From: VXPQ01 sp965248175
GTDB taxonomy: Bacteria > Bacteroidota > Rhodothermia > Rhodothermales > VXPQ01
Direction: 5' to 3'
Assembly (NCBI GenBank): GCA_965248175.1
Contig: OZ252093.1
Location: forward strand, 1,178,001-1,242,000
Length of the DNA: 64,000 bases
In this document: one piece after another, positions 35,173-45,200 of the stretch
How the letters are laid out: each line of letters opens with the position of its first letter
Numbering within the stretch: the stretch's first letter is position 1
Notes under the pieces: generated by a model
Told to the model about the DNA's origin: nothing
Seen by the model: the letters and a program-made list of their open reading frames with translations, nothing else
Databases searched by the model: none
Made by a program: the position numbers and the translations under genes

Positions 35173-36129
35173 ATGCGCATCGTTGTAACGCGACCGTTGC
35201 CCTTCGAGGGACTGCACCTGCTGAATGGACACGAGATTGTCCAGCATCAATTTTCCGCCGCCGGCCCGGATGAGGAACAATTGATCGATATTGCACAGGG
35301 GGCTGATGCGCTGATCACGCTATTGTCGGATCCGGTGACCGACCGGGTGTTGTGTGCTTGCCCCCGTATTAAGGTGGTGGCGCAGTATGCGGTAGGGTAC
35401 GACAACATTGATCTGGCAGCGGCGCGCGCCAGAGGGGTTGTTGTAACGAATACGCCGGGTGTACTCACGGAAGCCACAGCGGATATGGCGTTTTCGTTGC
35501 TTCTGGCAGCGGCACGGCATGTTGTGCCGGCGGACCGGTATGTACGAGCCGGAGCGTTTTCAAGGTGGGAAGCGGATCTCATGCTGGGAGCTGATCTGAG
35601 TGGTAGAATAATAGGTATCGTGGGTTTGGGTAGAATCGGGGCTGCAGTGGCGCGCCGCGCCATCGGTTTCGGGATGCGTGTATGCTACCACAATCGTTCC
35701 CCCGCTAATCTGACTGTGGAGCGGCAACTGGGCGCCCAACTTGTTTCCATGGATACGCTTCTGGAAACCAGTGATGTCGTTTCTTTGCATTGCAGCCTCA
35801 ATGCGTCCAGTCAGGGGCTCATCGGGCGCGAGGCGCTTGCACGTATGAAGCCGTCATCCATCCTGGTGAATACGGCGCGTGGTGCTGTCGTGGATGAAGA
35901 GGCGCTTGTCGATGCACTGCGCAACCGCACGATTCGGGCGGCAGGCCTGGATGTTTTCGAGCATGAACCCTCGGTACATCCGGGGTTGTTCGATCTCGAC
36001 AATGTGGTGCTGGCGCCGCATCTTGGGAGCGCAACGCATGCAACGCGTTTGAGGATGGCGGAAATGTGTGCCGAAGCCGTTCAGGCCGTGTTCAGCGGAG
36101 CCAGGCATATCCCGTACCGGGTCGCATAG
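35173..36129 (+). CDS. D-isomer-specific 2-hydroxyacid dehydrogenase (glyoxylate/hydroxypyruvate reductase-like)
   Basis: A 318-residue NAD(P)-dependent dehydrogenase. The nucleotide-binding motif is GIVGLGRIGAAVARRAIGFG. The catalytic Arg is in NTARGAVVDE, the Glu in DVFEHEP and the His in LAPHLGSATHATR. VAQYAVGYDNID and TPGVLTEATADMAFSLLL are typical of the glycerate dehydrogenase/glyoxylate reductase group. It would reduce glyoxylate or hydroxypyruvate, or oxidise D-glycerate. It has no evident link with the surrounding sugar-nucleotide genes. It converges on the SLC13 gene with only 28 bp between stop codons. Confidence 0.9.
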   Translation: MRIVVTRPLPFEGLHLLNGHEIVQHQFSAAGPDEEQLIDIAQGADALITLLSDPVTDRVLCACPRIKVVAQYAVGYDNIDLAAARARGVVVTNTPGVLTEATADMAFSLLLAAARHVVPADRYVRAGAFSRWEADLMLGADLSGRIIGIVGLGRIGAAVARRAIGFGMRVCYHNRSPANLTVERQLGAQLVSMDTLLETSDVVSLHCSLNASSQGLIGREALARMKPSSILVNTARGAVVDEEALVDALRNRTIRAAGLDVFEHEPSVHPGLFDLDNVVLAPHLGSATHATRLRMAEMCAEAVQAVFSGARHIPYRVA

Positions 36130-36157
36130 CCGGTCCCTGGCGTGCGGGATGTGGCTA

Positions 36158-37924
36158 TCAGAGCCACTTCAGGTAAACGGCGGTCAGTGTGATTGCCATG
36201 ACGACGATACTTACGGGCAGGCCAGCCCGAAAATAATCTCTGAAACGGTATCCGCCGGCGCCCATCACCATCAGATTCGTTTGATAGCCGAGCGGGGAAA
36301 GGAAGCTCGCTGAGGCCGCTATCGTCACCGCCAGCGCTACGGCACGCGGTTCCATGCCTATATCGATGGCGGTCGCCAGGGCAATAGGAATCATGATGAC
36401 GACCGCGGCGCTGTTGGTGATGGTTTCTGTGACGATCATTGTGCCAAGGTACAGGAAGAGCAACGCGATCAGAGGATGCTGGGCCGGCAATATCATTGCG
36501 ATGGTGTGCCCCAGTCCTGTTGCCAGACCACTTGCCTGGACAGCGTGTCCAATACCGAAAGATCCTGCAATCGTCAGGATAACGCCCATATCGACAGACT
36601 GGCGTAGCTCGGCGCCGCGCAAAAAACCGATGAGAATCATACCCAGTGCACCTGCGAAGGCTGCTGCGGCGAGGGGTAGAACGCCGACAATGTGCAAGGT
36701 GATCAGTATTGCCAGCATGGCCAGAACCGCCCCTGTTCTCCGGTCTATCTTCTGCTGTTCCCGAACATCTTGCGTGACCAGGTAAAAATCTCCCTGGCTT
36801 TGGCGCCAGTGACGGTCAAATCCTTTTTGGGCGTCGATGACAAGAAGGTCGCCTGACTTGAGTGGGACATTGCCGAGTGCCCCGCGGATCGATTCGTCCC
36901 GGCGATGGATGGCCAGTACGACCCCTTCGTATTTTTCCCGGAAGTTAACGTCCTTCAGCGTTTTGCCGGCCAGGGTCGAGTTTGTTGAAATCACTGCTTG
37001 AAACAGTGGGGGTTCTGTTTCCTGGTTATCCTGCCCGTTCTCGGTGGGATGTGCAAAAAAATCGGTCTCGCGAAGCAGGCGCTCTCTGGCATCTGTACGC
37101 CCGATAAACGTGAGAATGTCCGCTTCCCGGATTATCTCTTCCGGAGCGACTGGGCCAATCGTATCCTGATCGCGCCGGATATATACGAGATAGGCGTCGC
37201 CCAGCGACCGGAGATTTGCTTTTTGGATCGACATGCCCGCGAGGCGTGATCCGGCAGGGACGCACAGGTGGAATCGGTAATCCAGCGTATCGGCCTTGTC
37301 CCGGTCGCCGGGCGCCGCGTCCGGCATTAGCCGGTGTCCGACAAGAGACAAGTACAAAACGGTCAGGGCGGCCACGGGCAGGCCTATCCAGGCAAACTCG
37401 AACAGCCCGAATTCCTGCAGACCGGTGTCGCGAATAAGCCCCGAGGCAATGATGTTTGTCGAGGTGCCGATAAGCGTGATCATGCCTCCGGCAATCGCAG
37501 CAAAAGAGAGAGGCATCAACAGCTTCGATACCGATATACCGGTTTTTCGGGCCACCGCCTGCATCCGCGGTATTAGCATGGCGACCACCGGGGTGTTATT
37601 CAGAAAGGCGGACAACACCGCAGTAGGCGCCATGACGCGGAAAAGGAGCGACGTCACGGTACCGCCGGGTTGCACCAGCCAGCGATCTATCCAGGTGAGA
37701 ATCCCTGTTTGATGAATACCGGCGGCCACCACGTACAGTGAAGCAATCGTAATGACCGCTTCCCATGCGACCCCCGAAAAAGCTTCAATAGGGCTTACCA
37801 CCCCGGCCACGAGAAGTGTGCCCAACGCCAACAGAATGGTTACATCCACCCGTGCCCATTCGCGCACAAGGGCAGCGATCATGACCAGAATGGTTGCAAG
37901 GGTAAACCAGGCTTGCCAGGGCAT
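36158..37924 (-). CDS. SLC13-family anion permease with RCK_C domains, probable sulfate transporter
   Basis: A 588-residue inner-membrane transporter. The N-terminal half has about six membrane segments including FLNNTPVVAMLIP, the family signature, and GTSTNIIASGL. The middle, about residues 200-390, is a soluble insert with two TrkA-C/RCK_C repeats (AGMSIQKANLRSLGDAYLVYIRR; LAGKTLKDVNFREKYEGVVLAIHR). A second membrane half ends with TNSAAVVIMIPIALA and the paired substrate loop. The ATG at 37924 gives a membrane-starting N-terminus. It lies 68 bp after cysNC on the same strand, so sulfate is the likely substrate, an inference from context. Confidence 0.88.
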   Translation of the reverse strand: MPWQAWFTLATILVMIAALVREWARVDVTILLALGTLLVAGVVSPIEAFSGVAWEAVITIASLYVVAAGIHQTGILTWIDRWLVQPGGTVTSLLFRVMAPTAVLSAFLNNTPVVAMLIPRMQAVARKTGISVSKLLMPLSFAAIAGGMITLIGTSTNIIASGLIRDTGLQEFGLFEFAWIGLPVAALTVLYLSLVGHRLMPDAAPGDRDKADTLDYRFHLCVPAGSRLAGMSIQKANLRSLGDAYLVYIRRDQDTIGPVAPEEIIREADILTFIGRTDARERLLRETDFFAHPTENGQDNQETEPPLFQAVISTNSTLAGKTLKDVNFREKYEGVVLAIHRRDESIRGALGNVPLKSGDLLVIDAQKGFDRHWRQSQGDFYLVTQDVREQQKIDRRTGAVLAMLAILITLHIVGVLPLAAAAFAGALGMILIGFLRGAELRQSVDMGVILTIAGSFGIGHAVQASGLATGLGHTIAMILPAQHPLIALLFLYLGTMIVTETITNSAAVVIMIPIALATAIDIGMEPRAVALAVTIAASASFLSPLGYQTNLMVMGAGGYRFRDYFRAGLPVSIVVMAITLTAVYLKWL

Positions 37925-37992
37925 CAGGATATGGATGGTTTGCGCAGGCAGCAAGACATCCGGCGGCGTGCGGCATGCATATCGGCAATTTG

Positions 37993-39876
37993 CTACGATA
38001 TGTCCTGTATGATGCTTTGCGTTACGAGCATGGCAACAATCCGATCCACGCATTCTTCTACGGACAAGACATGGGTCTGCAGCAGAAGCTCCGGATTTTC
38101 CGGGGGTTCGTACGGTGCCGAAATGCCCGTGAAATCAAGGATCTCGTCGTCGAGTGCTTTCCTGTACAATCCTTTCGGATCGCGATCCTTGCATATCTCG
38201 AGGTCGCAATCCACATGCACTTCAAAGAAATTCCCTTCCAGAATGATGTGTCTGGGGTATGCGCGATCTTGCCGGTAGGGCGATACGAGGGCACAGATGG
38301 TAATGCTGCCCTGTTCGAAGAACAACCGGGCTGTTTCGCTGACGCGACGAATGTTTTCGGTGCGATCCGCCTCGGAAAAACTCAGATCGCCGCACAAACC
38401 GTGACGTACATGGTCACCGTCGATCGACATAGTGCGGACACCTTGCTCGAAGAGACGTTTTTCCAGGGCGCGCGCGATGGTCGATTTGCCCGATCCGGAA
38501 AGTCCCGTCATCCAGATCACTGCAGCCTGGTGTCCCTGCCGCTGTTCGCGTTCCTCGCGCGGAATGTACAAGTCATCCCACACGACTCCCGGGGAGACAG
38601 GGCGTTCCATTGCTGTAACGCGTCCGACCGGCGGAACGTGCTGCGCTGCGCCGCGGATCATGCCGGCAGCCACTGTATTGTTGGTATCCGGATCAATCAG
38701 GATGAAACTCCCGGTTTCCCTGTTGACCCGGTATGCATCGACGAAAAGCGGGTCGGCCAGTTCAAATTCGATTCGTCCGATGTCGTTCAAACCGAAAGTA
38801 TCCGCTGTTTCGCGATGTAGCGTATCGACATTCATGCGATAGATTACATTGCCAACGACCGCCTGAACATTGCGGGTGGCATGCTGGAGGATCCATCGCC
38901 GATTCGTTTTCATCGGCTGCTCGCTCATCCAGCATATGTCGGCATCGATACTGCGAGTGATCTGAGGCTGATTGCGGCGCCGGACGATCATTTCTCCGCG
39001 CCCGATATCTATGTCGTCTTCCACCGTAATTACGACCGAATCGCCCGCGCGGGCCCGTTGGATATCGTCCTCCATGCGGACGATGGAATGCACACGGCTT
39101 TCCTGGCCGGACGGAAGCACGATGATATCCTCGCCCGGCGCAATGGACCCCGATACGACGCGACCCGCATACCCGCGAAAATTCTGGTTCGGGCGTATTA
39201 CGTACTGCACCGGGAATCGAAAATCGACCACGTTACGCCCTTCGCCCACCTTGACTGTTTCGAGGTGGTGCAGGATGGTCGGTCCCCTGTACCAGTCCAT
39301 CCGATCGCTTTGTTCGACGACATTGTCTCCTTCCAGTGCGGAAATGGGGATGAAAACGACATCGTCGATATCTACTCTTTCGACGAATTCCCGATAGTCG
39401 GCGACGATTTCCCGGTATGTTTCTTCGGAGTAGCCGACGAGATCCATTTTGTTGATCGCCACCAGTATATGGGGAATCTGGAGCAATGAGGCAATGAATC
39501 CGTGCCGGCGTGATTGTTGCAATACGCCATTGCGTGCATCGATCAGGATGATGGCTAATTCGGCGGTCGACGCCCCGGTTACCATATTGCGCGTATACTG
39601 GATATGCCCCGGTGTATCGGCAATGATGAACTTTCGCTGCGAGGTGGAAAAATACCGGTATGCAACGTCAATAGTGATTCCTTGCTCGCGTTCTGCGCGT
39701 AGTCCGTCTGTGAGCAAGGCGAGATTGATTGCGCCGTTGCCTTGTCCTGCACTGGCGCGCTCAATGGCCTCGTATTGATCCTGATGAATGGATCTCGAAT
39801 CATAGAGCAGGCGGCCGATCAGCGTCGATTTCCCGTCGTCTACACTACCTGCTGTGGTAAATCTTAGTAAATCCAT
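37993..39876 (-). CDS. cysNC: Bifunctional sulfate adenylyltransferase large subunit / APS kinase
   Basis: A 627-residue fusion. Residues 1 to about 430 are the CysN GTPase: P-loop GSVDDGKSTLIGRLLYD, switch II DTPGHIQYTRNM, and NKMDL for guanine binding. They drive APS formation with CysD. Residues about 445-620 are the CysC kinase with P-loop GLSGSGKSTIARALEK and DGDHVRHGLCGDLSF, which phosphorylates APS to PAPS. The fused form is common. The presence of APS kinase shows the route goes to PAPS, which serves sulfation or PAPS reduction. It lies 70 bp after cysD and 68 bp before the SLC13 gene. Confidence 0.96.
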   Translation of the reverse strand: MDLLRFTTAGSVDDGKSTLIGRLLYDSRSIHQDQYEAIERASAGQGNGAINLALLTDGLRAEREQGITIDVAYRYFSTSQRKFIIADTPGHIQYTRNMVTGASTAELAIILIDARNGVLQQSRRHGFIASLLQIPHILVAINKMDLVGYSEETYREIVADYREFVERVDIDDVVFIPISALEGDNVVEQSDRMDWYRGPTILHHLETVKVGEGRNVVDFRFPVQYVIRPNQNFRGYAGRVVSGSIAPGEDIIVLPSGQESRVHSIVRMEDDIQRARAGDSVVITVEDDIDIGRGEMIVRRRNQPQITRSIDADICWMSEQPMKTNRRWILQHATRNVQAVVGNVIYRMNVDTLHRETADTFGLNDIGRIEFELADPLFVDAYRVNRETGSFILIDPDTNNTVAAGMIRGAAQHVPPVGRVTAMERPVSPGVVWDDLYIPREEREQRQGHQAAVIWMTGLSGSGKSTIARALEKRLFEQGVRTMSIDGDHVRHGLCGDLSFSEADRTENIRRVSETARLFFEQGSITICALVSPYRQDRAYPRHIILEGNFFEVHVDCDLEICKDRDPKGLYRKALDDEILDFTGISAPYEPPENPELLLQTHVLSVEECVDRIVAMLVTQSIIQDIS

Positions 39877-39946
39877 CGAAGGGGGCGGTTATCGAAAGAG
39901 CCGGTGTTCGAATTGGTGCGAACAGGTTTCGATCCGGCCGGGATCG

Positions 39947-40843
39947 TTAGAAATAGCCTTGTCTCTTGCGATCTTCCATCGCAGCTTCCGAGCGCATGTC
40001 GTCGGCGCGTGTTCCGCGTTCAGTGATGCGGGCCGAGGCGACCTCCTCAATGATTTCTTCCAGCGTTGCAGCGGTGGACCGGATTGCGCCGGTGCATGTC
40101 ATATCACCCACGGTCCGGAAACGGATCGTTTCCTGCTCCCAGGTTTCGCCATCAAGCAAAGAGATATAGTCACATTTTGCGAGAAGCACGCCGTCCCGGT
40201 TCACGACTTCGCGTTCATGTGAGAAGTATATGGACGGAATCTCGATGCTTTGCATGAGGATGTACTCCCATATGTCCAACTCCGTCCAGTTACTTAATGG
40301 GAAAATTCTGAAATGCTCCCCCTGGTTCTTGCGTCCATTGAAAATATGCCACAGTTCCGGGCGCTGGTTCTTGGGATCCCATTGCCCAAAACGATCCCGG
40401 TGCGAGAAGAAACGCTCTTTGGCGCGGGCCTTTTCCTCGTCGCGCCGTGCACCGCCGAGGGCGCTGTCCACCTTGAGTTCTTTAAGAGCGTCGAGGAGCG
40501 TAGTTATTTGCAGCATATTGCGGCTTGCATTCGCCCCTTCTTCTTCTTTTACACGCCCCCGGTCTATGGATTCCTGCACGCTTCGGACAATCAATTTCGC
40601 CCCGATTTCTTTTGCCAGCCGGTCTCGCAGTGCAAGCGTTTCCGGGAAATTGTGCCCGGTGTCCACATGTAATAGGGGGAAAGGAATAGGCGCCGGCCAG
40701 AACGCCTTCCGGGCGAGGTGTACCATGACGAGAGAATCCTTTCCACCCGAGAACATCAAGCATGGCCGTTCGAATTGCGCGGCCGTCTCCCGCATGATGT
40801 ATATGGCCTCGGATTCCAGTCGTTCGAGATGAATATTTCGCAA
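39947..40843 (-). CDS. cysD: Sulfate adenylyltransferase small subunit
   Basis: A 298-residue ATP pyrophosphatase-type enzyme that forms APS from sulfate and ATP together with CysN. The PP-loop is FSGGKDSLVMVHLARKA. HVDTGHNFPE, GGARRDEEKARAKERFFSHRD and the C-terminal RFRTVGDMTCTGA region match CysD. The length is normal. It is transcribed between uxs (67 bp upstream) and cysNC (70 bp downstream), so a uxs-cysD-cysNC-permease operon is likely. Confidence 0.97.
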   Translation of the reverse strand: MRNIHLERLESEAIYIMRETAAQFERPCLMFSGGKDSLVMVHLARKAFWPAPIPFPLLHVDTGHNFPETLALRDRLAKEIGAKLIVRSVQESIDRGRVKEEEGANASRNMLQITTLLDALKELKVDSALGGARRDEEKARAKERFFSHRDRFGQWDPKNQRPELWHIFNGRKNQGEHFRIFPLSNWTELDIWEYILMQSIEIPSIYFSHEREVVNRDGVLLAKCDYISLLDGETWEQETIRFRTVGDMTCTGAIRSTAATLEEIIEEVASARITERGTRADDMRSEAAMEDRKRQGYF

Positions 40844-40910
40844 GGAGTTCGGCGTTTTAAATGCTTTGCAAAAAAGATACGCGGGATGACCGGGAGCGTC
40901 AATACGATGG

Positions 40911-41873
40911 TCAACTCACATTGTCCCGGAGGCAGTCCAGGTGTTTTCGGGCATGGCCGATAGTGCGACGCAAGCCTTCTTTGCGGCTGATGGATGGTTC
41001 CCAGTTGAGGAGCGACTGCGCCAGGGTAATGTCCGGTTGCCGCACTTTGGGACTGTCTGCAGGCATGGGTTCGAAAACGATTTTACTCGCACTGCCTGTG
41101 AGGGCGATAATTTCCCGGGCAACATCCAATATAGAGATTTCGTCGGGATTACCGATGTTCACGGGCTCGGTTATATCACTGATCAAAAGCCGGTAAATGC
41201 CCTCCACCGTATCGTCGATGTACTGAAAAGAACGCGTTTGATCACCGGCGCCATGTACGGTAATCGGATCGCCGAGTAATGCCTGGCGTATGAACGTAGG
41301 TAGCACTCGTCCATCATTCAGGCGCATACGGGGACCGAAGGTGTTGAATATGCGCACGATCCGGGTATCTACGGCATGGTAGCGATGGTAGGCCATGGTC
41401 ATGGCTTCCGCAAAGCGTTTGGATTCGTCGTAGACGCCGCGATAGCCGGTGGGGTCCACGTTGCCCCTGTAGGTTTCCGATTGCGGGTGTACGAGCGGGT
41501 CCCCGTATACCTCACTGGTTGAAGCCAGCAAAAAGCGGGCCCCCTTTGATTTGGCCAACCCCAGTGCATTATGTGTGCCCAGGGCGCCTGCCTTAAGGGT
41601 CTGGATCGGGTATTTCAGATAATCGGAAGGGGATGCCGGGCAGGCGAAGTGGAGAATATAGTCGAGCGGCTGTTCTATTTGGATATATTTGGTGATATCC
41701 CGCTCGATGAGCCGGAAATGCGGATGATTGACCAAGTGGGACACATTGGAGTGTGAGCCTGTGATAAAATTGTCCATGCAGCATACCCTGTGTCCCCCTT
41801 CGAGGAGGCGGTCGCAAAGATGCGATCCGAGAAAGCCTGCGCCTCCGGTAATCAGGGTTTCTGGCAATGACAT
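40911..41873 (-). CDS. uxs: UDP-glucuronate decarboxylase (UDP-xylose synthase)
   Basis: A 320-residue extended SDR enzyme that decarboxylates UDP-glucuronate to UDP-xylose. The NAD motif is ITGGAGFLGSHLCDRLL. DNFITGSHSNVSHL, FACPASPSDYLKYPIQTLK and the catalytic Ser and Tyr-Lys (LLASTSEVYGDPLVHPQ; YDESKRFAEA) are characteristic of Uxs. NTFGPRMRLNDGRVLPTFI follows. Length matches bacterial Uxs without a membrane anchor. Its substrate is supplied by Ugd at 21791. It is the first gene of a probable operon with the sulfate-activation genes. The related dTDP-glucose 4,6-dehydratase family is a less likely alternative. Confidence 0.92.
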   Translation of the reverse strand: MSLPETLITGGAGFLGSHLCDRLLEGGHRVCCMDNFITGSHSNVSHLVNHPHFRLIERDITKYIQIEQPLDYILHFACPASPSDYLKYPIQTLKAGALGTHNALGLAKSKGARFLLASTSEVYGDPLVHPQSETYRGNVDPTGYRGVYDESKRFAEAMTMAYHRYHAVDTRIVRIFNTFGPRMRLNDGRVLPTFIRQALLGDPITVHGAGDQTRSFQYIDDTVEGIYRLLISDITEPVNIGNPDEISILDVAREIIALTGSASKIVFEPMPADSPKVRQPDITLAQSLLNWEPSISRKEGLRRTIGHARKHLDCLRDNVS

Positions 41874-42204
41874 GTTAATCAGGATGCATGGAACAAGCCC
41901 CCAATAATTTTAAAGCCGACGGCAATTTTCGATATACTTCCACAGCACATGATCCGGGGGCAACCATGACGTAATGCGTGAAAAGGTACGCGAGGTTTCC
42001 AGAAGGTAAAAAACACTGGATAATATGTTACTCTATGTAGGGACTATTGATCTTGGCAAGCAGTCCACAACCGGGGTTTCCGTCGATTTCGCAGGCCGCC
42101 AGCCTGCGCGGTATCCCTGATTGGTGGATCACGTTCGGGACTATGGTATATCATACTATCCAGGTTCTCATTTTCTGCTTTGCCTCGATCATGACAAACC
42201 CATC
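41874..42204. promoter_or_regulatory. Divergent intergenic region between uxs and the histidine kinase
   Basis: These 331 bp must contain promoters for uxs (minus) and the kinase (plus). A perfect hairpin CGCAGGC-CGCCA-GCCTGCG lies at 42090-42108. A TAATAT-like box at 42021-42026 could be a -10 element, but no good -35 partner was found. No gene or tRNA was recognised. The kinase start itself is uncertain, so part of the last 84 bp could be coding. Confidence 0.4.
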
Positions 42205-45200
42205 ATGACAAAACTCTTTCCGGTTCGAGGTCCCCTCATGCGTTTCATGGTGGCGGGAGGGGGGCTGCTTTTGCTGATACCACTCACGTGGATGGTCCGT
42301 GAGGTGCGCATTGCCGGGATCGAGCAGGCTCCCCCGATGCACCGGGAAAAGATCGTGTCGGCAGCGCTTGACCGCATTGAGCGTGACTTCGGGGTTATGC
42401 AAGGCGACCTCTTCGGGCGCGCCGAACGCATTGCCTCTGCCCCGGCAGTCGTGGAGGCTCTTGATGCGCAAGGAACTCTTGCTCAGCCCGATTCTGCAGC
42501 GCTCGTGCGCTACTTCTCCGCAATGGCGGTACCCTACGGAACATCGGTTGAGTTGTATACCCCGGAGATGGAACTGGTGGCCTGGAATGGATTCAGTATG
42601 CCCATGGATGCGGCCCCGACTTCGGCAGAATTTCCTGCCGGATTGCACACGGGCATTGCACAGGACGGGGCATTTCGCCAGGCGATAGTTGCGTGGCGTC
42701 CGGTACAGCTCGACACCCGTGTCCTGGGTGTCGTCAGGGCAATGCGCCTTGTGGGGTATGCCCCCCCGGTCCACAACGAATATATCAAGGATGTGAGCCT
42801 TGTTCCTAAATGGCAGAGACTGGCGAAACTGCCTGTGGAGCTGACATTCGATGTATCTGCTGGAGAGGCTGCAGTTACCTCGCGTTTGCTGCAGGGGGTG
42901 GACGACACGGTGCTGGGCCTTGTTACGGTAGGCGCTCCTTCCGTCAGGCAGATGACGGCCCTGGTTGCCGTGCTGCCCAATCATCTCATGGCGTTCTGGA
43001 CCACATTGTTTCTGTTCTGGACGATGGGCGGGATGTGGCGTCTGTATCGCCGGGAGCTCCGGCGTTTGCAGGCGAAACCGAGCCGTAATCGGTGGTGGGC
43101 TGCTGTCGGGGGCTTCGCGATGGTTGCTGTATACTGGTGGTCGATTCGTTTCGTCCTGTTGGAGATGAATGTTCCGTCCCGGTGGCAACAAGGCAAAACG
43201 CCTCTTGCTCCGCTTTTTGATCCCGCACATCTTTCGTCCGGGTTATTCGGGGGGTTGCTTGGCTCCACCGGCGAATTGTTGATCACCATTCTGTTTTTGG
43301 TTGTCTTTGCCGGGGCTTTCCTGGAATGGGCCGGTGCGCTCCAGAGAGCGCGAGACTGGCTGTTTCGCCCACCTCGCACTTCGTGGGTGGTTTTTACCGG
43401 TGTTGTGGCAGCATGCACAGGTATCCTTGCAGGTTTGCTCTTGTTACCGACGCTCGTAGCACGGCATGTGGCATTGGACAGCACATTCGACTTTTTTGCA
43501 AAGGGGGGACTTATTCCCGACCTGCACCTGCTTGTTGTCTTTTGCAGCCTTGTTCTGATGCAGATTGGTGTGATCCTGCTTGCCGCAGGTGTGACATGGA
43601 TGGTGGGTACGGAAGCGCTTCACCGATTGCCGCCCGGGAGGTCTCCCTGGGCATACGGGATCATTGCGGGATGCTCCGTTGCAGTACCTGTCGCCACAGT
43701 GTATATGCTGACCCCGATCGGGGCCGTGCTTTCTCTTGCCGTATTGGGCTATATGCTTGTCGCTGTTTCAGGGCTGGTGTGTTTTGCCATGTTGCGGCCG
43801 GTTCGGCTGACAGACCTGATCACTCTTCGGAATGTTTTCCCGCTGGTTTTCCTTGTGACCTTTCTGCTGTACCCCATGTTTTATCTGGGGATGGACGCCA
43901 GTCGGCATGTGCGCATGATTGCTGCTGCAGAGGCATTCGCCCAAGGCGGGGCCCCGCGTGTCACTTTTGCCGAAGGCGGCACACCCATACCCGGCGTATT
44001 ATTGCCTTCCGGGTCGAACGATGCCCTGTTCGATACCTTCTCCGCAGCGGAGTTTCACGACGGGTTTCTGGTTCGGAGCACCGGGCGCGATTTCGGACGG
44101 TACCGGCTTCCGGAAGATGTGGTGCAGGCGCTGTTACGTCAGCCGACTCTTTGGAAGAACGAGCGATTGGAAGGAGGCGCCTGGCAGGGCTACTATATGC
44201 GTGGAGAGCCTGCACCGGCAATGGATTCATTTTCAAATGCGGTGCGGGTGTTTGCAGTGCGCGCGCCTCGTGTTACGCTCTTCGACCACTTGTACTATCT
44301 ATTGCGCCTGACAATGGGTGGTCTTGTGATCGGTTTGTTGTGTTACATCACTGGCGTCTGGGTCCGTCACCGGCAGGGGTTGTTGCCGGCTCCCCACGTT
44401 CGTTTTCGGGACAAGGTATTGAATGCTCTTATCGGGATTGGCATCATCCTGGTAGGTCTTGTCGGCGTGGTGGGGCAGCAAGCGGTCACGGTCGAAAGCA
44501 GGCAATCCGTGCAGAGGTGGCTCCACCGGCACCTTGATCGTGTCGAACAGGTACTGGCCGCAGAGGCGCGCAGCGGTGAACGTCCATCCAGCGTGCTTGG
44601 CCGCATGCCTATCGATTCGCTGGCAGCCCGCGTAGGTATTGACCTGAATGTATATGAAGGTCATACGATCTCTCGTCTCAGTCGCCCGCAATTGATTCGC
44701 GACCGGCTTGTAGATCGGCGGTTGCCCATCGAGGCGTACAAGGCGCTGTATACCGATGCGGATCGGGTTACGTTCACCGACGAGCGCGTGGGCAGCTTTA
44801 CGTATATGGCGGGATTCAAGGCGCTTTCCGGAGAGCAGGGGCGCCCACGTTATGTTGTTTCCACACCCATTCTTCCCGAGCAGGAAATCATTGAGGAGGA
44901 ACGCGCGGATACCGTTGCTTACCTCTTCGGTTCGTTGTTGCTACTCGTGCTGCTTGTCGCGTTGACGGGGTTGTTGCTTGCGAACGCCATATCGAAGCCA
45001 ATTGCCCGGCTTCGATCCGGATTGAAGGCGGTTGCCGTGGGGCGTTTCGGCAACACGCTCCCTGTTGATTCGCGTGATGAGATCGGGGAACTTGTCGAAA
45101 CATTCAATGAAATGCAGCAGCAGCTTGCCGAGAGCCATATCAAACTGGCCCGGCAGGAACGGCAGCTTGCATGGCGGGAGATGGCGCGGCAGGTGGCTCA

